Shown in pieces: positions 36,667 to 45,290 of a stretch of DNA of 64,000 nt. A model generated the notes under the pieces. That model had not been told where the DNA came from and made no database searches. It saw only the letters and a list, made by a program, of their open reading frames with translations. The DNA lies in NCBI RefSeq assembly GCF_023101085.1, contig NZ_CP064703.1, positions 2,852,001-2,916,000 on the forward strand, in the 5' to 3' direction. Position 1 is the first letter of the stretch, and each line of letters begins with the position of its first letter. Source of the stretch: Bradyrhizobium sp. 170 (GTDB lineage Bacteria > Pseudomonadota > Alphaproteobacteria > Rhizobiales > Xanthobacteraceae). The translations under genes were made by a program, and so were the position numbers.

Positions 36667-37614
36667 GTGACCGAAGCAAACTGGGATCTATTTCGCTTAT
36701 TTTCCGTGGTGGCGAGAACCGGTAGCGTGAATCGCGCGGCGCACGAGCTGGGTATGAGCCAGCCGACGCTGAGCAGGCGCCTTAAGGAACTGGAGCGCTA
36801 CGTGGCTGCGCCCCTGTTCTTTCGCGCCTCGTCAGGCGTAAAGCTGACGCAGGAAGGCGAAGACCTGCAACGCTCGGCCGGCGAAATGATGCTCGCGTTC
36901 GATTCGTTTCAACGCGATCTGCGTTCCCGGGTCGGGCAGCGATCATCTGTGGTCAGGATATCGGCGACTGAGGGAATGACCAAGCACTGGCTTCTGCCTC
37001 GCGTCAAGAAGCTGCGGGAACTCAATAGACGGATCTATCTGGAAATAATCTCTACGGTGAACCAGCAGAGCGTTGCCACGAGTGACCTGGACTACGTTAT
37101 CAGGATGGGAGATCCCGGTGAGAACGATCTTATTGGAAAGCGGGTCGCCGATATACCGATGGGCATATTTGCTTCCGAGCGCTACCTTGCCGCGCGGCCG
37201 GTACCACGATCATTGCACGATCTGAAGGATCACGACATCATCGGTCATACCGCCGATTTTGTTTCGTTCCGCAATATTCGGCCGAGTCAAAGACACGTAT
37301 TGGAGTATTTTTCGACAGCCGCGGGCACCCGTAGCGTTGTCCGGGTCAATCCCGTGGCCAATCATTTCGCCGCCGCCGGTGTGGGGCTCGGACTCGCGCT
37401 GCTTGCGGTACCGTTTGCGCAGGCCGAAGGGCTCGTTCAGGTGCTGCCGCAAGAGACCGTTACGATGAACGTTTGGCTACTCCGGAGACGCGAGAGCGAC
37501 CTCAGAAAATTGACCCGAGAGGTCAGGCGATTTTTAGAAGGCGAGTTTGCAGCTTCCAAAGCATGGTTGGCCGGCACCCATCGGACTTCCAGACCAACCA
37601 GGCGCAAGGCCTGA
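36667..37614 (+). CDS. LysR-family transcriptional regulator (paralogue 1)
   Basis: A 315-residue regulator from GTG at 36667 with AAGGA upstream. The winged helix-turn-helix is SVNRAAHELGMSQPTLSRRL (about 18-37). The substrate domain begins near residue 90. By eye it shares most positions with a second LysR at 48632-49699 (for example TKHWLLPRVKKLR, LAVPFA, WLLRRRESDLRKLT). It lies divergent from the MaoC gene and likely controls it, itself, or the convergent ketosynthase operon. The effector is unknown. Confidence 0.88.
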   Translation: MTEANWDLFRLFSVVARTGSVNRAAHELGMSQPTLSRRLKELERYVAAPLFFRASSGVKLTQEGEDLQRSAGEMMLAFDSFQRDLRSRVGQRSSVVRISATEGMTKHWLLPRVKKLRELNRRIYLEIISTVNQQSVATSDLDYVIRMGDPGENDLIGKRVADIPMGIFASERYLAARPVPRSLHDLKDHDIIGHTADFVSFRNIRPSQRHVLEYFSTAAGTRSVVRVNPVANHFAAAGVGLGLALLAVPFAQAEGLVQVLPQETVTMNVWLLRRRESDLRKLTREVRRFLEGEFAASKAWLAGTHRTSRPTRRKA

Positions 37615-37771
37615 ACAGGCAGATGAGAAGGCCGGCATGGCCAATCCGCGCTGAACAGCCCCAATTGAGAGGGGCCACCGCCATCTACGCGCCCTCCATC
37701 TCTACCCAAAAGTCGTGATTGGGAAGGAAGTCGGATGATCGCTTCGAATGGGTAATCCTCAGCAGGCTTGG

Positions 37772-39034
37772 TTATTGCCAACGTCGAAAGATAACGCTGG
37801 CGTTGACGCCCCCGAAGCCGAATCCATTCGAAATCGCATGCTCCATGGTCATGCGCCTGGCCTCACGGGACACGAGGTCGACTCCTTCCGCGGCAGCGTC
37901 GGCATTTTCGAGATTTAGAGTGGGCGGCGCGATCTGGTCGCGTAACGCGAGGATCGTGAAGATCGCTTCCGCACCCCCGGCGGCGCCGAGCAGATGACCA
38001 GTCGCCGATTTGGTGGCGCTCACGGCAATCTTTCCGTCGCGGCCGAAAACGGCTTTGATTGCTTCCAGTTCGGAGACGTCGCCAACGGGAGTCGAAGTGG
38101 AATGGGCGTTGAGATGCTGGATATCACCGGGCTCAAGGCGGGCCTGCCGCAACGCGCCTTCCATGGCGCGGCGCGCGCCCGCGCCGTCCTCGGGTCCTGA
38201 CGTGATGTGGTAGGCATCAGCAGTCGTACCATAGCCGGCGATTTCGGCGATTGGTTTGGCGCCCCGCCGGAGCGCGTGTTCCAACTCCTCTATGACCAGG
38301 ATACCGGCGCCTTCGCCCATCACGAAGCCGTCGCGGTCGCGGTCGAAGGGGCGGGACGCGCGCGTTGGCGTTTCGTTGAAGCTCGTCGAAAGGGCCCGGG
38401 CGGAGGCGAAGCCGCCTAGGCTCACCAGATCGATGCAGGCTTCTGAGCCACCGCAAATCGCAACGTCCGCTTCTCCGGAGCGGATCAAGCGTGCGGCATC
38501 GCCGATCGCCTGGACGCTCGCAGCGCAAGCGGTGACCGGCGTACCGATGGGACCTTTGAAGCCGTAACGGATGGAGATATGACCGGCTGCGAGATTGGCG
38601 AGAAAGGAGGGCACGGTGAAAGGCGAGAGGCGCTTGACCCCGCGCTGATCGGTGGTGCGCACCGCCTCGACGATTGCCGGAAAGCCTCCGATGCCCGACG
38701 CGATCACGGTCGCGGTGCGTTCCAGCGAATGCGCGTCGGAAGGGGTCCAAGCCGCCTGCGCAATGGCCTCGGCCGCAGCGACCAGCGCGAAGAGGATGAA
38801 GCGATCCATCCTGCGCTGATCCTTGGGAGGAACAACTATATCCGGATCGAAGCCTCCATCCGGATCGTCGATCTTTTTCGGTACGATTCCAGCAATCCGC
38901 GCGGGAAGGGCATCCGCCCAGTCGGGAAGAGCGGCCAGCCCGGAACGGGCCGCGAGTAGGCGAGACCACGCCAACTCACTGCCGCAACCCAGCGGTGACA
39001 CCAATCCCAGCCCCGTAATGACGACGCGACGCAT
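37772..39034 (-). CDS. Beta-ketoacyl-ACP synthase II-like condensing enzyme (FabF family)
   Basis: The protein has 420 residues from ATG at 39034 (AAAGG site upstream); a longer frame to 39202 is unlikely. The Cys-His-His triad is complete: Cys170 in TACAAS, His311 in NAHSTSTP and His347 in KSATGHLLGA, with Lys342. The family usually has NAHGTSTP, here Ser replaces Gly. It is the last gene of a minus-strand set: tautomerase, two SDRs, ketosynthase. No acyl carrier protein or other fatty-acid-synthase gene is adjacent, so it may work with an ACP elsewhere or on a CoA substrate. Confidence 0.85.
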   Translation of the reverse strand: MRRVVITGLGLVSPLGCGSELAWSRLLAARSGLAALPDWADALPARIAGIVPKKIDDPDGGFDPDIVVPPKDQRRMDRFILFALVAAAEAIAQAAWTPSDAHSLERTATVIASGIGGFPAIVEAVRTTDQRGVKRLSPFTVPSFLANLAAGHISIRYGFKGPIGTPVTACAASVQAIGDAARLIRSGEADVAICGGSEACIDLVSLGGFASARALSTSFNETPTRASRPFDRDRDGFVMGEGAGILVIEELEHALRRGAKPIAEIAGYGTTADAYHITSGPEDGAGARRAMEGALRQARLEPGDIQHLNAHSTSTPVGDVSELEAIKAVFGRDGKIAVSATKSATGHLLGAAGGAEAIFTILALRDQIAPPTLNLENADAAAEGVDLVSREARRMTMEHAISNGFGFGGVNASVIFRRWQ

Positions 39035-39208
39035 AATGAGATTACCTTTCTGAGTTTTCCCCGACACCTCGTCGTCCGACGGGCGCAAGATTGGCTCCGA
39101 ACCGCAATGGATTGCCTTAGCCGTCGGTCGCGCCGGATCGGACCATCGCACCGCAACGACCACAATGTAAGCGCTGACGCCCGGTCGAGATCGCTCAGGC
39201 AAATCCGG

Positions 39209-40021
39209 CTACGCCGGCAATCCCATTTGTTTGCGAAGGCTCTTGTCGAAGATCCCTTCGGGCACGAAACGACGCAATACGCTCACTTGGCGCGCAACCT
39301 TTCCGCAGGTGTATCGCCGACGGGGCGATGTGGTAGTCGCGGCCTCCACGACCCTCTCGGCTACAACGTCGGGACTATCGGCCGTCTTCATGACCTCTTG
39401 CATAACCGGGCCGGAGCGTATTCGCGCCGAGGCGTATGCCTCCTGGCGCCGATCCGGGAGCAACATGTTCTGTTCGAATGAAGAGCGGGTGTACGCCGGC
39501 TCAAGCAAGCAAATGCGGATGCCGAACGTCCGCACCTCGTGATCGAGGGATTCCGAATAGCCTTCGAGAGCATGCTTCGTGGAGGAGTAGAGGGCCGAGA
39601 AGGGGGCGGGGATCAAACCAAGCACCGAACTTACGTTGACGATCCGGCCCGCCTGTTGATTTCGCATGATCGGGAGAACCGCATTGGTGGTGCGGATCAC
39701 TCCGAAAAGGTTGACGTCGAACAACGCCTGAGCCTGGACGACCGAAGATTCTTCAGCTCCGGCAAGCAGGCCCATGCCCGCGTTGTTCACGAGAACGTCG
39801 ATCCTCCCCGTCGCATCGAGCACCTTGCCGACGGCTGCATTCACCGACGCGTCGTCCGTCACGTCGCAGGTGACCATCGTGATCCCCTCGAGGGTACTCG
39901 CGCCGGCGCGCCGGCTCGTGCCGAACACGCGGAATCCGGCCCGATGCAGCGCCTTTGCGGAGGCCTGCCCGATTCCTGTGGAAGCCCCGGTTACTATTGC
40001 CACTTTACCGTCTGATCGCAT
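39209..40021 (-). CDS. SDR-family oxidoreductase
   Basis: A 270-residue protein. Glycine motif VTGASTGIGQASAKAL, NNAGMG, Ser in SSVLGL and YSSTKHALEGYS are all present. The start follows GGAGG closely. By sequence it belongs to the classical oxidoreductases near retinol dehydrogenase-like SDRs. It lies 20 bases after the neighbouring SDR gene and 174 bases before the ketosynthase gene. It probably reduces or oxidises a pathway ketone/alcohol. Confidence 0.85.
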   Translation of the reverse strand: MRSDGKVAIVTGASTGIGQASAKALHRAGFRVFGTSRRAGASTLEGITMVTCDVTDDASVNAAVGKVLDATGRIDVLVNNAGMGLLAGAEESSVVQAQALFDVNLFGVIRTTNAVLPIMRNQQAGRIVNVSSVLGLIPAPFSALYSSTKHALEGYSESLDHEVRTFGIRICLLEPAYTRSSFEQNMLLPDRRQEAYASARIRSGPVMQEVMKTADSPDVVAERVVEAATTTSPRRRYTCGKVARQVSVLRRFVPEGIFDKSLRKQMGLPA

Positions 40022-40041
40022 AAGAGCCTCCGGACTGTTCG

Positions 40042-40845
40042 TTACAGAGCCTTTTCGGAATATCTCGTCGCCGGACTACCCGACTGCATGAGCGCACGGC
40101 TCAATGCAATGCGAGCGTTTTCAAGATCCGTCCAGAGCGATGCATTCTCCAACGACGGAAAACAGACAAGCTCCCCCTGCGCCAATGCCTGGAGCGCGGT
40201 GTCAACCAGTTGCTCCGCGGACATGAACAGTTCGTTGGGAAAGGGAGCTGCTGTAAGACCGGATGCTTCAAAGAACTCGGTGCGAACCGGGCCGGGAAGT
40301 ACCGCCTGAACAACGATGTTTGTCTTCGCAAGCTCCATCTGGAGGGAGCGTGTGAAATTCAAGACATATGCCTTGGAGCCGGAATAGCCCGCGCCGGAAG
40401 GCGTCGGCATGACCGCAATCATGGAAGCGATGTTGATGATCGTTCCGGTATTTCGACGCAGAAAGCCCGGCAAGACGGCACGAGTCAGTCGTGTCAAGGC
40501 CAGGATGTTGATCCTTATCAGATTCTCCAGTGCGTCCGCAGCTACTTTCGAGGTAGGCCCAAGCGCACCCAAGCCGGCATTGTTGATCAGGACGTCGATG
40601 TCCTCCCGCTCGGTCAGTAGCGCTTCGATGCGCAACAGATCGTTCGCATCTGAGAGGTCAGCAGTCACTATCTCGACCGCGCGGTTTGTCTTGATCTTAA
40701 TTCTCTTGGCAACGTCTTCCAGCCGGTCTCGGCGACGGGCGACAAGAATCAGGTCGTAGCCGCGTTCCGCCATTCGTTCGGCATAGGCATCGCCGATCCC
40801 CGACGACGCACCGGTGACAACTGCAAAACGGTGAAGGTTGCTCAT
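40042..40845 (-). CDS. SDR-family oxidoreductase (DltE-like)
   Basis: A 267-residue protein with VTGASSGIGDAYAERMA, NNAGLG, Ser in ASMIAVMP and YSGSKAYVLNFT. GGAGGC lies upstream of ATG 40845. The gene is second in the tautomerase-led operon. The start is 32 bases past the tautomerase stop. Substrate unknown. Confidence 0.85.
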   Translation of the reverse strand: MSNLHRFAVVTGASSGIGDAYAERMAERGYDLILVARRRDRLEDVAKRIKIKTNRAVEIVTADLSDANDLLRIEALLTEREDIDVLINNAGLGALGPTSKVAADALENLIRINILALTRLTRAVLPGFLRRNTGTIINIASMIAVMPTPSGAGYSGSKAYVLNFTRSLQMELAKTNIVVQAVLPGPVRTEFFEASGLTAAPFPNELFMSAEQLVDTALQALAQGELVCFPSLENASLWTDLENARIALSRALMQSGSPATRYSEKAL

Positions 40846-40877
40846 GTCAATCTAAGCCTCCAGCAATTGGCATGGAT

Positions 40878-41318
40878 CTAGACCGGATCCTGAATCGGGT
40901 ACGGCACCGGTCTGTTTTCTTCGAGCCAGAGCTTCTCATATTCTGAATTTGGCGGTGGCGCAGGCATGCCTTGAATCTGCCAGAGATCAAAAGGCGTTTC
41001 GTCGATATGAATTTCCCAATCCCTGCCGCGATCCTTGATGTAGGGCGCCAGCGCACTTTCCGCCCAGCCCATCCATTTGGCTTTCAACTTCCTGGCGTCA
41101 GGCGGGAATGATCGCGCGATATGATCCACCCAGATGCGAACGAAATTGTGCGCCGGCTCGCCACCCATGTAGAAGGATTCTGGCGCAACCTCCTGAAAAG
41201 CGACGATGACGTAGAACTTTGGCAGCGCGCGATAAAGCCCGGTGATGCGCTGTGACAAGGCGTGCTTGTCTTCAGCGGTAAAGGCGCCAACCGGATGATA
41301 TATCTTCCAAAATGGCAT
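40878..41318 (-). CDS. Tautomerase-like protein (Pro-1; cis-CaaD/oxalocrotonate tautomerase superfamily)
   Basis: The protein has 146 residues from ATG at 41318, preceded by GGAG. After Met removal the N terminus is Pro-Phe-Trp, giving the catalytic Pro-1. Sequence such as KIYHPVGAFTAEDKHALSQR and WVDHIARSF fits the Tautomerase_3 group of fungal/bacterial chloroacrylate-dehalogenase-like proteins. Known members tautomerise or hydrate unsaturated acids. It leads an operon with two SDRs and a ketosynthase, divergent from a TetR gene with paired operators. Confidence 0.75.
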   Translation of the reverse strand: MPFWKIYHPVGAFTAEDKHALSQRITGLYRALPKFYVIVAFQEVAPESFYMGGEPAHNFVRIWVDHIARSFPPDARKLKAKWMGWAESALAPYIKDRGRDWEIHIDETPFDLWQIQGMPAPPPNSEYEKLWLEENRPVPYPIQDPV

Positions 41319-41355
41319 TTTCTCTCCTGGAGCCGTTCGCGGGCCAGTGAATCTC

Positions 41356-41416
41356 AATAATGATCATCATCATTATTAAACGGCGTTGTCAATTGCTAAT
41401 GATGATGTATATCATT
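41356..41416. promoter_or_regulatory. Two TetR-type inverted repeats in a divergent promoter
   Basis: Site 1 (41356-41377) has 9-base arms AATAATGAT and ATCATTATT around four bases. Site 2 (41398-41416) has arms AATGAT and ATCATT around seven bases. Both lie between the tautomerase operon and the TetR gene at 41446. This arrangement suggests that the TetR protein represses both genes. Confidence 0.65.
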
Positions 41417-41445
41417 GTTACCGGGTGGCGGTTGGGAGATTGATC

Positions 41446-42048
41446 GTGCGGATTACTGAAAATCAGGCGCAGAAGAATCGGCAAAAGGTTGTTGCGAAGG
41501 CCTCAAGGCTGTTTCGCGAGGGTGGTTTCGGCGGCATTTCGGTCAATGATCTGATGAAGGCGGCCGGCTTTACGCATGGCGGCTTCTACAATCATTTTGA
41601 ATCGAAAGACGCGTTGGCCGGCGAGGCACTCGATCACGCGTTCAGACAGATGGACGGCTTGCGGGAAAGAATGCCGACTCTGGATGAATTCATAACGTCG
41701 TATCTGTCAGAGGAGGCCCGGAACGCGCCCGGCTCGACATGTCCGGCGGCTGCACTGGCAGGCGAGGTCGCTCGACAGCCGGATGCCTTAAAAAGTGTTT
41801 TTGCCGACGGTGTTGAGCGAATGATCGTGTCGATTGCAAATTTGTTGCCCAAGGCGCCGTCCACGCGCGACGAGGCGGTGGATGTGGTTTGTCGTATGCT
41901 TGGCGCGTTAGTCCTGGCCAGAGCGATGCCAGCGTCCAGCAGCCTTGGCCGCGAATTGCTCGCGACCGCAACAGAGCGGTGCCGCAAAAGCGCGATGACC
42001 TCAAACCGACCACGACGGGACGGGAGCAGTAGAAGACGTCAGGACTGA
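41446..42048 (+). CDS. TetR-family transcriptional regulator
   Basis: The protein has 200 residues from GTG at 41446 with GGGAG 7 bases upstream; an upstream frame is an artefact of the operator region. Helix-turn-helix: SVNDLMKAAGFTHGGFYNHF (about 33-52). The C-terminal domain resembles the AcrR_C-like group with CPAAALAGEVARQ. It is divergent from the tautomerase operon, and the paired sites at 41356 and 41398 are its likely operators. The inducer may be a pathway metabolite. Confidence 0.87.
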   Translation: MRITENQAQKNRQKVVAKASRLFREGGFGGISVNDLMKAAGFTHGGFYNHFESKDALAGEALDHAFRQMDGLRERMPTLDEFITSYLSEEARNAPGSTCPAAALAGEVARQPDALKSVFADGVERMIVSIANLLPKAPSTRDEAVDVVCRMLGALVLARAMPASSSLGRELLATATERCRKSAMTSNRPRRDGSSRRRQD

Positions 42049-42211
42049 TGCTTCCCCACCGGGTGTAGAGCCGTCAATCTGATGACTTGATAGGTGCGAA
42101 CCTCTTTGTATTGCTCGCCAAGAATTCTCTCTGCCCAGGCTGCATTCGGCCGCCAAGGCAAGGGGAAAGTCCAACCAGATCGCAAAAGCGGCTGTTCTGC
42201 AGGGGGAAATT

Positions 42212-43906
42212 ATGATGAACCGGTTTTGGCTGAAGCAGTATCCGGATGGAGTGCCTGCCGATGTCGATGTCCACCAGTATTCTTCGCTGATCGAACTATT
42301 CGAAGAAAGCTTTGCGACGTTTGTCGATCGTAAGGCGGCTATCTGTATGGACAAGGCGATCACCTACGGCGAACTGGACGAGATGTCATCCGCCATTGGG
42401 GCCTACCTGCAAAGCAGGGGGCTCCAGAAGGGTGCCCGCGTTGCGGTCATGATGCCAAATGTTCTGCAAAATCCTGTCGCGTTAACTGCCGCTTTGCGTG
42501 CGGGTTATACAGTAGTGAACGTCAATCCTCTTTACACTCCGCGGGAGCTGGAGCACCAGCTCAAGGATTCCGGCGCGGAAGCCATAGTTATTCTAGAGAA
42601 TTTCGCGACGACTCTGGAAAAGGTGCTGCCGCGGACAAGCATCAAGCACATTATCGTCGGCCGGATGGGTGATCTGCTTGGTTTCAAGGGCGTAGTCGTC
42701 AATTTTGTGGTGCGCACGATCAAGAAAATGGTCCCTGCGTATTCCCTGCCAGGCGCTGTCTCGTTCAACGATGCGCTGTCTGCCGGTCGGAAGATGAGGC
42801 TGAAGAAGCCAAAAATAGGCCCCAACGATGTTGCCTTTCTCCAATATACCGGCGGCACGACGGGCGTCTCAAAAGGCGCAACGTTACTTCACCGCAATAT
42901 GGTGGCCAACGTGCTTCAAATTGCTGCGTGGACAAAACCGGTCTTGCACAAGCCGCCACTGGTTGAGCCCTTCCTGACAGTCTGCGCGCTGCCCCTCTAT
43001 CACATCTTCGCGCTCACGGCATGTTTCCTGTTTTCCGTGCGAGTAGGCGGTACCAACCTTCTGATTGTAAATCCGCGGGATATTCCTGGTTTCGTCAAGG
43101 AGCTACGAAAGTACAAGGTCCATAGTTTCCCTGCCGTCAACACCTTGTTCAACGGCCTTCTACGTCATCCCGATTTCAAGAACGTCGACTTTTCGGAATT
43201 GAAGCTTGCAATCGGTGGAGGAATGGCGACCCAAAAGACTGTCGCAGATAAATGGCTCGCTGCGACAGGATGTGTTCTCTCCGAAGGCTACGGCCTATCA
43301 GAAACGGCCCCGACTGTGACCTCGACGCCGGCAAATCTTGCAGAGTTCTCCGGAACGATCGGCCTGCCTCTCCCGTCCACTTACATTTCGATCCGGGATG
43401 ATGATGGCAAGGAGGTGGCGCTCGGCGATGCCGGCGAGATTTGCTGCAAGGGGCCGCAGGTGATGGCCGGTTACTGGAACAGACCTGATGAAACGGCTCT
43501 TGTGATGACAAGCGACGGTTTCTTCCGGACAGGCGATATCGGCGTGATGTCGTCCGACGGGTTCACCAAGATCGTGGATCGTAAGAAGGACATGATCATT
43601 GTCTCCGGCTTCAACGTCTATCCAAACGAAGTCGAAGAAGTAGTCTCCAGCCATCCGGGAGTCATGGAATGTGCCGCGATCGGTATCCCCGACGCAAAAT
43701 CCACCGAAGCTGTCAAAGTGTTTGTGGTCCGCCTCGATCAGCATTTGACGGCGCAAGACGTTATCGATTTCGCCAGGATGCAATTAACGCCGTACAAGGT
43801 GCCGAAGCACGTTGAATTCAGATCTGAACTTCCGAAGAGCAATGTTGGCAAGATTCTGCGCCGGGAACTGAGGAACGAAAACTCAAAAAGCCCGGCAACC
43901 GCTTGA
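42212..43906 (+). CDS. AMP-forming long-chain fatty-acid-CoA ligase (FadD-like)
   Basis: A 564-residue ligase. ATP loop YTGGTTGVSKGA, A5 motif GYGLSETAPTV, A7 GFFRTGDIGV, hinge IVDRKKDMIIVSGFNVYP and catalytic Lys in SNVGKILRREL are intact. The N terminus has the FadD-like start (FWLKQYPDGVPADVDVHQYSS). It activates fatty or alicyclic acids. The gene is followed by the dehalogenase-like gene after 110 bases. It is the second ligase of the region. Confidence 0.9.
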   Translation: MMNRFWLKQYPDGVPADVDVHQYSSLIELFEESFATFVDRKAAICMDKAITYGELDEMSSAIGAYLQSRGLQKGARVAVMMPNVLQNPVALTAALRAGYTVVNVNPLYTPRELEHQLKDSGAEAIVILENFATTLEKVLPRTSIKHIIVGRMGDLLGFKGVVVNFVVRTIKKMVPAYSLPGAVSFNDALSAGRKMRLKKPKIGPNDVAFLQYTGGTTGVSKGATLLHRNMVANVLQIAAWTKPVLHKPPLVEPFLTVCALPLYHIFALTACFLFSVRVGGTNLLIVNPRDIPGFVKELRKYKVHSFPAVNTLFNGLLRHPDFKNVDFSELKLAIGGGMATQKTVADKWLAATGCVLSEGYGLSETAPTVTSTPANLAEFSGTIGLPLPSTYISIRDDDGKEVALGDAGEICCKGPQVMAGYWNRPDETALVMTSDGFFRTGDIGVMSSDGFTKIVDRKKDMIIVSGFNVYPNEVEEVVSSHPGVMECAAIGIPDAKSTEAVKVFVVRLDQHLTAQDVIDFARMQLTPYKVPKHVEFRSELPKSNVGKILRRELRNENSKSPATA

Positions 43907-44016
43907 TTTGATAGGCTTCGTCGCCAGGCGTCGAAATTGACGAGTGACCTCTGTGTCGTCCTTCATCCCTTGGCGAAGCCGGTGCATGAAGAGAACCGAA
44001 GGAGCTGCGATCTCCG

Positions 44017-44913
44017 ATGATTGACGCGCACGAGACCTTTGGCGGGAGTTGGCCGTTCGAACCTCGGTTCTTTGAGGGGAACGGCTTTCGGATGCATTAC
44101 GTCGACGAGGGGGCCGGTGAACCCATCGTTTGTCTGCATGGCGAGCCCACCTGGGGATACCTCTATCGGCGTTTCATTCCGCCGCTTTCCGCCACGCACA
44201 GAGTCGTTGTTCCTGACCACATGGGTTTTGGAAAGAGCGAAACTCCTCGCGATCGCGAGTATTCACTGAGAGCTCATGTCGACAACCTGACTAAATTGAT
44301 CGAAGCGCTCGATCTCAGGAACATTACGCTCGTTGTGCAGGATTGGGGCGGGCTGATCGGCTCAGCATTCACGCTGCGACATCCGGACCGCGTCAGGCGC
44401 CTGTTTCTCCTCAATACGTTGACCGGCTATGGCAAAACATCCGCAGGATCGACGCCCTGGTTTCAATTCATCCTTAAACATCACAAAGCCGGTACGATCG
44501 GCGAGGTGTTGGGACACCTGGAAGCCAATATTCTCAGTATTATGAAGACACAAGGTCTCGAAAATTTGTCGGCGGTAGATTCCCGTTGGCTTGCGGCCTA
44601 TGGCTCGGCCTTTCCAACTAAAGAGGACTGTGTGGGTGCAATCGAGTTTCCGCTTGACGCTTTGCTCGGTCGGATCGCTCCGTACCTCAATGAGGGCTTT
44701 CCGCTACTCAAAAACCTGCAGTCGAAGCCTGCGATGCTTGCGGTCGGGATGAAGGATCGAGCGATTGCGCCGGAGAGCCAGATCTCTGATTTCAAGGCAA
44801 TATGGCCAGAGGGGCCAGTCATTAAGCTGCCGAATGCAGGACACTTCAGTCAGGAAGACGCTCCAGAGACCATCATTGCGTTGATCGAGCTGTTCATCCA
44901 GGGCACCCGATGA
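44017..44913 (+). CDS. Haloalkane-dehalogenase-like alpha/beta hydrolase
   Basis: A 298-residue protein. The oxyanion motif HGEPTW (41-46) and the nucleophile elbow VVQDWGGLIG with Asp109 match haloalkane dehalogenases (Asp nucleophile, the Trp beside it binds halide). Catalytic His is H276 in NAGHFSQED. Epoxide hydrolases also use Asp but have HGFP-type motifs, so the dehalogenase reading is better. It would hydrolyse C-halogen bonds in haloalkanes; activity is inferred from motifs. The gene stands alone between ligase and binding-protein genes. Confidence 0.75.
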   Translation: MIDAHETFGGSWPFEPRFFEGNGFRMHYVDEGAGEPIVCLHGEPTWGYLYRRFIPPLSATHRVVVPDHMGFGKSETPRDREYSLRAHVDNLTKLIEALDLRNITLVVQDWGGLIGSAFTLRHPDRVRRLFLLNTLTGYGKTSAGSTPWFQFILKHHKAGTIGEVLGHLEANILSIMKTQGLENLSAVDSRWLAAYGSAFPTKEDCVGAIEFPLDALLGRIAPYLNEGFPLLKNLQSKPAMLAVGMKDRAIAPESQISDFKAIWPEGPVIKLPNAGHFSQEDAPETIIALIELFIQGTR

Positions 44914-45170
44914 TGTGCATACGAACCCGGCTGCGTTCCGCAGTCAGGGGCGGCCCTTTGGTTGGCGACAGCATCTACAAGGTGGTCAAGTATGCTGCAG
45001 GGCTGCATTCGCAGGGCGCACTTCAGCATACCATAAGTATCATATAGGAACGCTACGTCCTTACCGAAAAGGTAGGACCAGTTTCCGAATAGCGACCGGC
45101 GCAACGGGCTTTCGCGGCCGATTGAAGTTGAGATCCTTCTATCCCCCTCGTGAATCGGCTTTGAATGTAC

Positions 45171-45199
45171 TTGACGAGTTCGAAAATAGAACTGTAAGT
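45171..45199 (+). promoter_or_regulatory. Promoter-like pair with GTTCGAAAATAGAAC site
   Basis: TTGACG (45171-45176) is followed after 16 bases by a weak -10 (TGTAAG, 45193-45198). The spacer holds the inverted repeat GTTC-N7-GAAC at 45178-45192, one base different from the site (reverse strand) before the OYE gene at 31476. The rest of 44914-45290 holds no gene I can support. Confidence 0.45.
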
Positions 45200-45290
45200 T
45201 GGAGAAAAGACGACGGCCCAACCAGTGGCCGCAGGTTGCAGGATTGCGGCCCGATAGGGCGCGCGCTCCGCGGTTCATCGGGAGGACGCC

